DNA of 11,460 nt from JBHIER01 sp046760705 [NCBI: bacterium] (GTDB lineage Bacteria > JBHIER01 > G020348925): NCBI GenBank assembly GCA_046760705.1, contig JBHIER010000058.1, positions 1 through 11,460 of the forward strand, given 5' to 3'. How positions within the stretch are numbered: position 1 is the first letter of the stretch; the number at the start of each line of letters is the position of its first letter. The notes under the pieces were generated by a model, which did no database searches, had not been told where the DNA came from, and worked only from the letters and a program-made list of their open reading frames with translations. Shown here one piece after another: positions 1 to 6,669 of the stretch. Both the position numbers and the translations under genes were made by a program.

Positions 1-29
1 GGTTATAGATGTGGCACAGATGGCTCAAC

Positions 30-1103
30 TCATTTTCTGGCCCGAAGCCCATCAAGTACTGAGTCCAATTCTTTATCAAGCCTGGCGCTGTTCTCTGCTA
101 TCTGAGCCTTGAGCCCGAGCACCTCGGGATGATCATCGGTAAACTCCTGTCGGAGTGAAGCTAACCGGATTTCTAAGCTGTTCAGAGAAGTGATCAGGTC
201 TCCAATCGTTGGACTGTTTTTGATGATGGTGGCGGAAACCGCATTCTCCTGGCCCTCGGCAAGCTGCCGCCGGACCTCCTCCGAACTGGCATTGGTCCAG
301 GTGTATTCGGTCTCAAAGGCTTCTAATCGTTGTAGTTCCGCCTTTTTCTCCTCGACCAAGGAGACGATCTTCTCTCTCTCCATGAACCGGGACAGTTCAT
401 CCTCGGCCTCTCTCAGACTCTTCTCCGCCATGCTCACCTGTTCCCGAGTAAACTCGTAGGCCCCGCTGGCCTCGATCTGGGTCAGTTCCTTCGTCTTCTG
501 GATGAGAAGTTGGGCCATGGTGTTGGCCATCTCTGAAGCCAACTCAGCGCTCTCCCAGTAGACGGTCAGGTTCACAATCTCCGTGTCCTCCTCGAGGGTC
601 ACATCCTGGACATTATCGATAAAATCCTCAATAGCATCGGCCAGGTAATTGGGCTCTCTCCTTTGCAGCAGTCCCAGATTCTGGGCGAGGGTGATGGGGC
701 TCTTCAAGAGAGAAACGAGGCCATTTTTGATCTTATCTCTCAGCTCTGTAGGATGTTCCCGCCGCTGCTGGAGTCGTCTGTCCAGCCCAAAGGTCCTCAC
801 CATCTCCTCAGCCACACTTTGACCCGTGGATATCTGGATGAGGTTATTGGCCGGATTGATGCGGGGATTGACTTCGCTGGGGGTGGCCAGATCCCTAAAG
901 AGGATCAACTGCTGGGAAGGATTCATGTGGACGAGAATCTTGGTGGTTGCTTCAAAAGTAGGAGTGACTAAATATGTGCCCAAGAGAACGATCCCAAAGA
1001 AGGCAAAGAAAATCATAACTATTGAGAGCCTTCTCTTAAAGACGGTGTAAAAAAAGTTGAAGAGAAACTCCCTCTTTGTGGTCCGATTTGTCATAACACC
1101 CAT
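30..1103 (-). CDS. GumC/Wzz-type polysaccharide chain-length determinant, apparently frameshifted near its 3' end
   Basis: Inner-membrane protein of the Wzz/GumC (polysaccharide co-polymerase) family, which sets chain length or helps export of exopolysaccharide or O-antigen. Seen, numbering from the ATG at 1103: a basic N-terminus, a membrane segment at about residues 26-46, a Wzz-type beta region just after it (the stretch around PTFEATTKILV), and a long charged coiled coil at about 205-355, including the typical DDHPEVLGLKAQI. The reading frame is open upstream to a GTG at 1190, but a promoter (1149-1178) lies inside that extension, so I place the start at 1103 or 1094. The protein stops at 357 aa without the second, C-terminal membrane segment that the family normally has. 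The +1 frame stays open from the stop to the window edge and reads like continuing coil (ENELSHL...), so a one-base frameshift at an A run is likely. No tyrosine-kinase domain is visible. Confidence 0.8.
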   Translation of the reverse strand: MGVMTNRTTKREFLFNFFYTVFKRRLSIVMIFFAFFGIVLLGTYLVTPTFEATTKILVHMNPSQQLILFRDLATPSEVNPRINPANNLIQISTGQSVAEEMVRTFGLDRRLQQRREHPTELRDKIKNGLVSLLKSPITLAQNLGLLQRREPNYLADAIEDFIDNVQDVTLEEDTEIVNLTVYWESAELASEMANTMAQLLIQKTKELTQIEASGAYEFTREQVSMAEKSLREAEDELSRFMEREKIVSLVEEKKAELQRLEAFETEYTWTNASSEEVRRQLAEGQENAVSATIIKNSPTIGDLITSLNSLEIRLASLRQEFTDDHPEVLGLKAQIAENSARLDKELDSVLDGLRARK

Positions 1104-1148
1104 TTTCTCAGTAATATTCGAAGAATGAAAAACATCCGTACGCACTTT

Positions 1149-1178
1149 AAAATATGCATTTCCTGAGCCTTTTGTCAA
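1149..1178 (-). promoter_or_regulatory. Sigma-70-type promoter of the GumC-like gene
   Basis: A perfect -35 box TTGACA occupies 1178-1173 (read on the minus strand), and a weaker -10 box TATTTT occupies 1154-1149 with an 18-base spacer; shifting the -10 by one or two bases gives similar scores. Transcription would start near 1142, giving a leader of about 40 bases to the ATG at 1103. This argues against translation from the upstream GTG at 1190. The rest of 1191-1398, between this promoter and the phosphatase gene, holds only a loose inverted repeat (GGATCTC at 1215-1221 and GAGATCC at 1250-1256); no gene is visible there. Confidence 0.55.
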
Positions 1179-1398
1179 GTCCAATCTCACTCGATTTTCA
1201 AAAATCTCCTCTGGGGATCTCCTCCATGGCCAAAAGTCTCAGAGCAAGAGAGATCCTCCTGGAATGTATGGACGGCGCAACCTACTAATCTCAGAGTGCT
1301 TGAAATGGGAGTTGTTCTTTCAGGATTTTATCGGTGTGACGGATGGAGATCTTTGCAGGTGCGAAAACGTTGCTGCAGTCGCGGATATGAATCCCAGT

Positions 1399-2619
1399 TC
1401 ACTCCGTATTTTTGTCCTGGCCCACCCTTTTGATGACGATCACCGTGGCATCATCGTCCCATGCGGCCTTCTGACCGAAACAGTTGGCCGCATCCATTAT
1501 GGTGTGGACCAAAAGTTCAGCGGATAAGTTGGAGTGTTCCTGTACGAGGCGGGTAAGGTGCTCTGTACCGAATTGGACCTTCTCTGGGTTTGATCGTTCT
1601 ACCACGCCGTCTGTGTAACACAACAACAGGGCCCCAGGATGCATGTGGATGTAGCCCCGCCGATATTTCACCTCCGGTGTTGGACCGAGCAGCAGCCCAC
1701 CAACGGACAGGGCTGAAATCTTTCCATCATCAAACAGAATTGGAGGGACATGGCCAGCATTGATGTAGAAGAGATCACCGCTCTCGTCCAGTTCGCCGAA
1801 GAAGAGGGAGATGAAACGGGTGGACAGACTGCTCTTATGGATGACTCGGTTCAGGCGTTCGATGACGCTGGTGATTTTGAAATCCTTCTCGATGCCCACG
1901 CGCAAGCCGATGACCACATCGCGCACCTGCAAGGCTGCGGCCAGGCCGTGGCCGCTGGCATCCCCGATGGCTACTCCCAAATTCTGCCCGGTGACGGGGA
2001 TGAAATCGTAAAAGTCACCGCCGACCTCTTCGGCCGGAGCAGATGTGGCATAGATGTCAAATCCGTCGAAGAGATACCGGGGAGGGGGGAGCAAACTCTG
2101 CTGGATCTCTTTTGCCTCCATCAGTCTCGACTGAAACCTCACCTCCTGAAAGCGGTGGTTGATGAGGTTCCGAATGGTGCTGAGGGAGAACTCCAGTATC
2201 TCGCGGTCCCAGCCCTCTTTCAGACCGAAGGCTAAGACGTGGGAGCGCTCAGGTTCACCGAGCATAATGGCCACGGAGAACCTCCCCCCCAATCTCTCCT
2301 CCAACTGCGGATCGATACCCGGCGTCTTTTGATCATAGATGTACATCTTGTGCTGCAACAGCAGTTGCAATGGCGGATAGTGGAAGGGAATCTTGAGCCC
2401 GATCAGATCATCGCCAGAACTACTGATCGTCTTGATGAGGACAATACCATCCTCTTGGCTCAGATACAGCCGCCCGTTATGGATCAACAACTCCTCACCG
2501 AAGGTCTGCACCAGTTTGACCATGACCGATTCGAGAAGCTGCTCTGTGCCCTCTGTTCTATCTATTTCGGCCAAGAGGGATTCCAACTTTCTGTAAAATT
2601 GTTTTGGATCAAACGGCAT
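1399..2619 (-). CDS. SpoIIE/RsbU-type PP2C serine/threonine phosphatase with N-terminal GAF-like domain
   Basis: Metal-dependent PP2C-type phosphatase of the SpoIIE/RsbU class, which in known systems dephosphorylates anti-anti-sigma (STAS) proteins or other phosphoproteins in partner-switching pathways. Of 406 aa, about 20-160 look like a GAF-type sensor region. The linker motif EIQQSLLPP is at 171-179. The catalytic domain follows with EEVGGDFYDF (197-206), GDASGHG (219-225), NAGH (287-290), CYTDGVVE (334-341) and DDDATVIVI (388-396). The metal-binding aspartates in these motifs are all present, so it should be active. No transmembrane segment, response-regulator domain, STAS protein or anti-sigma kinase is visible in or beside it, so its substrate is unknown. 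The ATG at 2619 has AAGGA eight bases upstream. The gene has its own promoter and lies upstream of the GumC-like gene. Confidence 0.93.
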   Translation of the reverse strand: MPFDPKQFYRKLESLLAEIDRTEGTEQLLESVMVKLVQTFGEELLIHNGRLYLSQEDGIVLIKTISSSGDDLIGLKIPFHYPPLQLLLQHKMYIYDQKTPGIDPQLEERLGGRFSVAIMLGEPERSHVLAFGLKEGWDREILEFSLSTIRNLINHRFQEVRFQSRLMEAKEIQQSLLPPPRYLFDGFDIYATSAPAEEVGGDFYDFIPVTGQNLGVAIGDASGHGLAAALQVRDVVIGLRVGIEKDFKITSVIERLNRVIHKSSLSTRFISLFFGELDESGDLFYINAGHVPPILFDDGKISALSVGGLLLGPTPEVKYRRGYIHMHPGALLLCYTDGVVERSNPEKVQFGTEHLTRLVQEHSNLSAELLVHTIMDAANCFGQKAAWDDDATVIVIKRVGQDKNTE

Positions 2620-2640
2620 CTGACATATCCTTGAAACATT

Positions 2641-2664
2641 GTGCTCTTAGATGAAGCACCTCCT
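2641..2664 (-). promoter_or_regulatory. Leader element: strong unused AGGAGG next to a small hairpin, ahead of the phosphatase gene
   Basis: On the minus strand AGGAGG (2664-2659) runs into a small hairpin with arms GTGCT and AGCAC (2659-2655 and 2645-2641) and a 9-base loop. The AGGAGG is about 40 bases upstream of the phosphatase ATG, too far to serve it, and a TAA in the phosphatase frame lies between them. No convincing start codon lies at the right distance. It may be a leader or standby ribosome site, or chance. Confidence 0.3.
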
Positions 2665-2696
2665 AAAAGACGGAATCGCCACTTCTGGGCCAAAAA

Positions 2697-2723
2697 AGTA
2701 TACGAAAGAGAAACCGTTGTCAA
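2697..2723 (-). promoter_or_regulatory. Sigma-70-type promoter of the PP2C phosphatase gene
   Basis: TTGACA lies at 2723-2718 on the minus strand and TATACT (5 of 6 to consensus) at 2702-2697. The 15-base spacer is short for a sigma-70 promoter, which lowers confidence. The expected start near 2690 gives a leader of about 70 bases. The ten bases TTGACAACGG are identical to those at the -35 of the primary-type sigma gene promoter. Confidence 0.5.
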
Positions 2724-2779
2724 GCCCTATCTGTTGGCCTGACCCCAGGGACAGACGGATTCATGGGGGTGGGAAATCA

Positions 2780-2792
2780 GCGTATGATACGC
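2780..2792. repeat. 13-bp perfect palindrome between nadE and the phosphatase promoter
   Basis: GCGTATGATACGC has 6-bp arms around a single central base. It lies about 57 bp upstream of the phosphatase -35 box and 85 bp beyond the nadE stop. Its shape fits a binding site for a dimeric regulator, but no second copy was seen in the window. Confidence 0.3.
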
Positions 2793-2876
2793 GGAGTTGG
2801 GCTCTGGGACTGGACCGTCTGCGAGAGGATGGTTTCCCGCCGCTGAGATTCGCCGGCGCCCTGGTGTGATCCCACA

Positions 2877-4613
2877 TCAGTCCCTGTACCAGTTGGTGAT
2901 GGGGGCCCTCCGGTCTCTGCCGAAGGCCCGGGGGGTGATCTTGACCCCAGGGGGTGCCTGGCGGCGCTTGTACTCGTTGCGATCCACCATGCGGGCCACC
3001 TCCTTCACTGTAGCCTCATCGTACCCCATGTCCACGATCTCTTGGATACTTTTGTCCCTCTCCACATATGCCTCCAAAATTGGGTCCAGGATCTCATACG
3101 CGGGCAAGCTGTCGGCGTCCTTCTGATCGGGCCTCAGCTCGGCCGAGGGCTCCTTATCGATGATACGCTGGGGGATCAATTTTCTGCCAGCGACACTGTT
3201 TCTGTACTTTGCCAGTTTGTATACCAGCGTCTTGGGCACATCCTTAATGAGGGCGAATCCACCCACCATGTCCCCATAGAGGGTGCAATAGCCCACGCTG
3301 ATCTCGCTCTTGTTGCCCGGAGCCAGGACCAGCCAGCCGAACTTATTGGAAAGCGCCATCAGAACCATGCCCCGGATCCGGGCCTGCAGGTTCTCTTCAG
3401 TGACATCCTCTGGAAGGTCGCCGAAGACCTCTTTGAGCATCGATCTCAGCCCGTCAAACGCTTCCGTGATGGGAATGCGCTTCAGTTCGATCCCCAGGTT
3501 TGCGGCCAGTTTCTCGGAGTCGGTCACACTGCCTCTGGAGGAGAATGGGGCTGGCATGGTCACCCCGACCACGTTCTCCCTTCCCAGGGCGTCGGTCGCA
3601 ATGGCCGCCGTCAGGGCCGAGTCGATACCGCCGCTGAGGCCGATGACCACCCTTTGAAATCCGTTCTTTCTCACATAGTCCTGCGTGCCCAAGACCAGAG
3701 CCTGATAGATCTCCTCCAGGTACTTGAGCCGCCCTCTCGGTGGCCGAGGCACCGATGGCCTTCCTCGGCCCAGGCTTCCGTCACCGAGCTCTATGGACAG
3801 AACATCGTAGTCGGAGTGGAACGTCTCCCTTCTTCTCTCAAAAGCCCGATCCTTGGAACGCAGCTTTCGCAGGGGGTCGAGATCAAGATCGAGGATGAGA
3901 AAATCCTCCTCGAACTGTCTGCCCTGAGCCATCAGGTGCCCTTCTTCGTCGAACAGGAAGCTGAGCCCGTCGAAGACCAGCTCATCCTGACCGCCAACCA
4001 GATTGACATAGGCGACCACAGCCCTGTTTCTCTTCGCTCGGCAGGCCAGCATCTTCTCCCTCTCCCGCCCCTTGCCGGCGTGATAGGGCGAGGAGGAGAT
4101 GTTTACGATGAGCTCGGCTCCGCCCTTCAAGACCTGTGTCTCCGTCACCCCATCGGGAATCCAGATATCCTCGCAGATATTGATCCCGATTGTAACCCCT
4201 TTCAACTGAAAAACCAGCGGTTGGTTCCCTGGCTCAAAGTATCGCTTCTCATCGAAGACACCGTAGTTGGGCAGACACATTTTGTGGTAGACTGCGGCCA
4301 CCCGGCTGCCGTGCAGGACCGCAGCACCGTTATAAACTTTATCCTTGCAGTCCGCAAACCCGACGACTGCGGTCACCGCTCCAGTGCTCTCAGCAATTCG
4401 GTTGATGGACTCGATATTGTCTCTAATGAACTGGGGTTTCAGCAAGAGGTCCTCCGGGGGATAGCCAGTGACAGCCAGCTCAGGAAAGGCCACCAGATCA
4501 GCCCCCATCTTTCTGCCTCTTGCGATACAATCCAATATCTTCTTTTCGTTTCCCTCTAAATCGCCCACTGTGGTATTGATCTGAGCCAATGCTATCCTGA
4601 AAGTATTTTTCAT
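2877..4613 (-). CDS. nadE: Glutamine-dependent NAD+ synthetase
   Basis: Makes NAD+ from nicotinic acid adenine dinucleotide, ATP and glutamine, the last step of NAD synthesis, in the cytoplasm. The 578-aa protein has two domains. The N-terminal nitrilase-type glutaminase domain (about 5-270) shows the Glu-Lys-Cys triad: E45 in FPELAVTGYPPEDLLL, K111 in VYHKMCLPNYGVFDEKRYFEPG, where FDEKRYF is also typical, and C147 in GINICEDIW. The C-terminal synthetase domain (about 295-578) has the ATP-pyrophosphatase loop GLSGGIDSA (325-333), the PAPFSSRGS segment at 355-362, and GNKSE (433-437). Length is normal for the fused bacterial enzyme. The ATG at 4613 is preceded by GAGGA at good spacing. It starts only 12 bases after the barrel pseudogene, so the two were probably co-transcribed. 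Confidence 0.96.
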   Translation of the reverse strand: MKNTFRIALAQINTTVGDLEGNEKKILDCIARGRKMGADLVAFPELAVTGYPPEDLLLKPQFIRDNIESINRIAESTGAVTAVVGFADCKDKVYNGAAVLHGSRVAAVYHKMCLPNYGVFDEKRYFEPGNQPLVFQLKGVTIGINICEDIWIPDGVTETQVLKGGAELIVNISSSPYHAGKGREREKMLACRAKRNRAVVAYVNLVGGQDELVFDGLSFLFDEEGHLMAQGRQFEEDFLILDLDLDPLRKLRSKDRAFERRRETFHSDYDVLSIELGDGSLGRGRPSVPRPPRGRLKYLEEIYQALVLGTQDYVRKNGFQRVVIGLSGGIDSALTAAIATDALGRENVVGVTMPAPFSSRGSVTDSEKLAANLGIELKRIPITEAFDGLRSMLKEVFGDLPEDVTEENLQARIRGMVLMALSNKFGWLVLAPGNKSEISVGYCTLYGDMVGGFALIKDVPKTLVYKLAKYRNSVAGRKLIPQRIIDKEPSAELRPDQKDADSLPAYEILDPILEAYVERDKSIQEIVDMGYDEATVKEVARMVDRNEYKRRQAPPGVKITPRAFGRDRRAPITNWYRD

Positions 4614-4625
4614 CGAATCCTCACA

Positions 4626-5236
4626 TCAAAACATTGATGACCCGAGCATTAAGACAAAGTTTCTCTCCGTCCGATGGCTCAGACGCCATGAGAAGTCAAC
4701 CCGAAAAAACGTCAAAATTCGACCCAGAGCAAAAACGGCCTCAAAGAATAATCCGTGGCTTGGAGTAACTTTTTGTATATCACTCCGATTTGAAAGGCTG
4801 GTCCAGCCGGCGCCTCCATGGATAATAAAATCGATTCCAAGGTCTCGCACAAGCGGAATTTTTGACCCACGGAACAACCCTGAGGCAAACGTGGGCCGGT
4901 GTCGTCGAATTATCAGTGAGTATCTTGTGAACTGAAAATCGCTGTTAAGATGCTGAAGGTCAGAACATTCAAATTGGGCATCGATCATCCAACTACTCTG
5001 ACCAATATCTGGGACGACAAACATCCCGGCATCGATCAACTTTCTCCCATCGTGCTTGAGAGAGAGCCTCACATTGCGAAGTCGCCCCTCTTGTATCGGG
5101 AGATTTGGTCTGTATGTTGCGGATCGGTGAAGGAGACTGAAGTCTGTCCGTTTCAGGATGCTTCTGTGTTTTTCATCCAGTTAGCGGAGTTCAAGATCCC
5201 ATTGGGCTGAGGTGCGAAGTCATTGTGCGAAACGGG
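4626..5236 (-). pseudogene. Remnant of an outer-membrane beta-barrel protein (Omp85/surface-antigen-like), 5'-deleted and frameshifted
   Basis: One frame is open from 5180 to the stop at 4626 (184 codons), with no good start; the only nearby candidate is a GTG at 5072 with no ribosome site. It shows alternating beta strands and ends with a barrel-closing signature: FFRVDFSWRLSHR followed by a terminal ...LMLGSSMF with final Phe, as in BamA/TamA-type or DUF5686-type barrels. Upstream, the frame starts abruptly with LDEKHRSILKRTDFSLL. The preceding segment, NGILNSANW, lies in another frame (5236-5177) and joins on if one G is restored at TGGATG. That frame in turn meets a TAG, and only 86 bases remain before the YbjQ gene. 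The N-terminal part is therefore missing. An internal deletion after RRHRPTF is possible, since expected mid-barrel sequence is absent. The family assignment is from pattern only. Confidence 0.65.
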
Positions 5237-5266
5237 CTATCTCAGGAATCTACTGCGTTGTAAGTT

Positions 5267-5300
5267 AAGAGCGTCTCTCATTTAGCACCATCTCGCTCTT
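5267..5300. repeat. 7-bp inverted repeat between the YbjQ gene and the barrel remnant
   Basis: AAGAGCG (5267-5273) and CGCTCTT (5294-5300) could form a 7-bp stem with a 20-base loop. There is no T run after it on the minus strand, so it is not a standard terminator. It may be a processing hairpin or chance. Confidence 0.25.
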
Positions 5301-5322
5301 TGACAATCAGTCGGTGGCAAGA

Positions 5323-5637
5323 TTACTGGGCAACCACTGCGGTGCCGTAGACCAATATCTCGGCCGCTCCGGACATGACCATGGATGTGGTGAACCGAAC
5401 ATCGATGATTGCATTGGCCCCCAATCTCTTGGCCTCATCGATCATGCGATCGAGGGCCTGTTCCCGGGATTCGGCCATCATCTTGGTGTAATCTGAGATC
5501 TCACCACCAACCACGTGGCGCAGGCCGGCCAAGATATCCCGGCCCACATGCCTGGCCCTGATCGTGTTTCCCTTCACCAGCCCCAGATGCTTGACGATCT
5601 TTTTGCCGGGAATAGTGTTTGACGTTGACAACAACAT
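5323..5637 (-). CDS. YbjQ family (UPF0145) small oligomeric protein
   Basis: A 104-aa protein of the YbjQ/UPF0145 family (Pfam YbjQ_1), small soluble proteins that form ring-like pentamers; their biochemical role is not settled. Recognisable features are the N-terminal STSNTIPGKKI, the GLVKGNTI turn, RDILAGLRHVVGGEISDYTK and the C-terminal ALGANAII-type strand (here RLGANAIIDVRF) ending in EILVYGTAV. Length matches the family. Two ATGs exist: at 5643 (overlapping the anti-sigma stop as ATGA) and at 5637. I choose 5637 because GAGGAG (5649-5644) is directly against the first ATG but six bases from the second, and because family members start this way. It is the last gene of the ECF sigma operon, so it may belong to the same response. 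Confidence 0.9.
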   Translation of the reverse strand: MLLSTSNTIPGKKIVKHLGLVKGNTIRARHVGRDILAGLRHVVGGEISDYTKMMAESREQALDRMIDEAKRLGANAIIDVRFTTSMVMSGAAEILVYGTAVVAQ

Positions 5638-5639
5638 TT

Positions 5640-6086
5640 TCATCTCCTCACTCTTCTGTACCGATCTGTCTTCCAGAAATATAACCTCTCTCTGAGTACA
5701 GAGACAAAGAGAACGGCCACGCCACCGATCAGACCCAGGAGAGCAACTTTCACAATGAATCCCACCGTTGGATCGCCAATGAACTCCTCCACAGCTTTGT
5801 AGCCACCGTAGGCCAACAGAATGATCCCCCCGATGGAGAGCAAAATCCACCCGATGCCCCTCTCTATACGATTGTAAATTCCCGACCAGTAGTCCTCCCA
5901 CACCCTCTCCTCAGGACTGGCCAATTTCATCTCTGCTGTCACCTCTTTCAACTTTTGAAACTCCTCGAATTCAGACGAACATTGAGGACAACCCATCAAA
6001 TGCTCCTTAAATGCAGCTCTGTCGCGGTCACTCAATTCGTTGTCCAAATATCCCATCATCAGACCCTTGAACTTCTCGCAGTTCAT
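5640..6086 (-). CDS. Zinc-finger (zf-HC2/ZAS) membrane anti-sigma factor
   Basis: Likely anti-sigma factor that holds the neighbouring ECF sigma inactive at the membrane. From the ATG at 6086 it is 148 aa. The N-terminal zf-HC2 domain has C3, H29, C33 and C36 (HLMGCPQC), the HxxxCxxC ZAS arrangement that can bind zinc. A helical, charged linker (38-75) leads to two membrane segments at about 79-97 and 108-131, followed by a short basic tail ending RRVRR. Both ends are thus predicted cytoplasmic, with only about ten residues outside. There is no periplasmic sensor domain. The frame also has a TTG at 6092, but GGAGGG (6099-6094) sits seven bases from the ATG. It overlaps the sigma gene by 59 bases and its stop touches the YbjQ start. 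Confidence 0.9.
   Translation of the reverse strand: MNCEKFKGLMMGYLDNELSDRDRAAFKEHLMGCPQCSSEFEEFQKLKEVTAEMKLASPEERVWEDYWSGIYNRIERGIGWILLSIGGIILLAYGGYKAVEEFIGDPTVGFIVKVALLGLIGGVAVLFVSVLRERLYFWKTDRYRRVRR
5644..5649 (-). promoter_or_regulatory. Ribosome-binding site that decides the YbjQ start
   Basis: GAGGAG on the minus strand abuts the ATG at 5643 (spacing zero) but is six bases from the ATG at 5637, favouring the latter. It lies inside the last codons of the anti-sigma gene, consistent with translational coupling. Confidence 0.6.
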
Positions 6087-6669
6087 CCTCAAACCCTCCT
6101 CTTTCCAATTTTCTCCTCAAAGCTTTCCGGGCGTAATACAAGCGTGACATCACCGTGCCCTGGCTACAGAATAGAACCTCAGAAATTTGGCGATAAGAGA
6201 GGTTCTGAAAGTGGCGCAACACGATGATCTCTCGGTGGTGCGGCTTGAGCGCAGCCATGGCCTTCCAGACTCTCTCTTTGATGGCGTCTCTCTCGGCAAT
6301 GAGGTCTGGATCAAAGCGGTTATGCCACTGGGGTTCCTCATCTTTTTCTATTAGCTCCTCAATGGACGTATAACGTTTTTCTCTTTGGTCATTGAGCCAG
6401 TTGAAGCACAGGTTTTTCAGCACCTGATAGAACCAGGGGAAGAATCTATGTTTGGGATCGAACCTGTTCTGATAACGATACGCCCTAACGAAAGCCTCTT
6501 GGGAGAGGTCGAGGGCATCATCGTGCTGGCCCACCAATCCCAGGGCAATAAAATAGGCCTGGCGCATATACTTTTTGACCAGACATTCGAAAGCTCCTCT
6601 GTCCCCTCTTCGCCACCGCAAGATTAACTGTTGTTCATCTTCAACTACTTGGCTATTGCAATCTCTCAT
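6028..6669 (-). CDS. ECF-type sigma-70 family RNA polymerase sigma factor
   Basis: Group 4 (extracytoplasmic function) sigma factor that directs RNA polymerase to a small stress regulon. Of 213 aa, region 2 spans about 11-95, with DALDLSQEAFVRAYR (51-65) and the RFFPWFYQVLKNLCFNWL stretch (75-92). Region 4 spans about 133-188, with LKPHHREIIVLRH and the helix-turn-helix LSYRQISEVLFCSQGTVMSR (157-176). The C-terminal 25 residues lie beyond region 4 in the part that overlaps the anti-sigma gene by 59 bases. Its ATG lies 17 bases inside the end of the hydrolase gene and has only a weak ribosome site. The ATG is also part of an inverted repeat (6667-6691), so translation probably depends on ribosomes arriving from the hydrolase gene. 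A cognate promoter was not identified. Confidence 0.94.
   Translation of the reverse strand: MRDCNSQVVEDEQQLILRWRRGDRGAFECLVKKYMRQAYFIALGLVGQHDDALDLSQEAFVRAYRYQNRFDPKHRFFPWFYQVLKNLCFNWLNDQREKRYTSIEELIEKDEEPQWHNRFDPDLIAERDAIKERVWKAMAALKPHHREIIVLRHFQNLSYRQISEVLFCSQGTVMSRLYYARKALRRKLERGGFEDELREVQGSDDGIFGQRIE
6094..6099 (-). promoter_or_regulatory. Ribosome-binding site that decides the anti-sigma start
   Basis: GGAGGG on the minus strand is seven bases upstream of the ATG at 6086 and one base from the alternative TTG at 6092, so the ATG is preferred. It lies inside the sigma coding sequence. Confidence 0.7.

Noticed and set aside
1104-1190. Extended GTG start of the GumC-like protein
   Set aside because: The extension contains a TTGACA promoter and reads as non-family sequence before the expected basic N-terminus.
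3042-4559. Long plus-strand open frame (505 codons) opposite nadE
   Set aside because: It is antisense to a clearly conserved enzyme, has no recognisable domain and comes from the GC-rich codon pattern of nadE.
5644-5901. N-terminal extension of the YbjQ frame
   Set aside because: It overlaps the anti-sigma gene in another frame and has no YbjQ similarity; the family start and ribosome site place the start at 5637.
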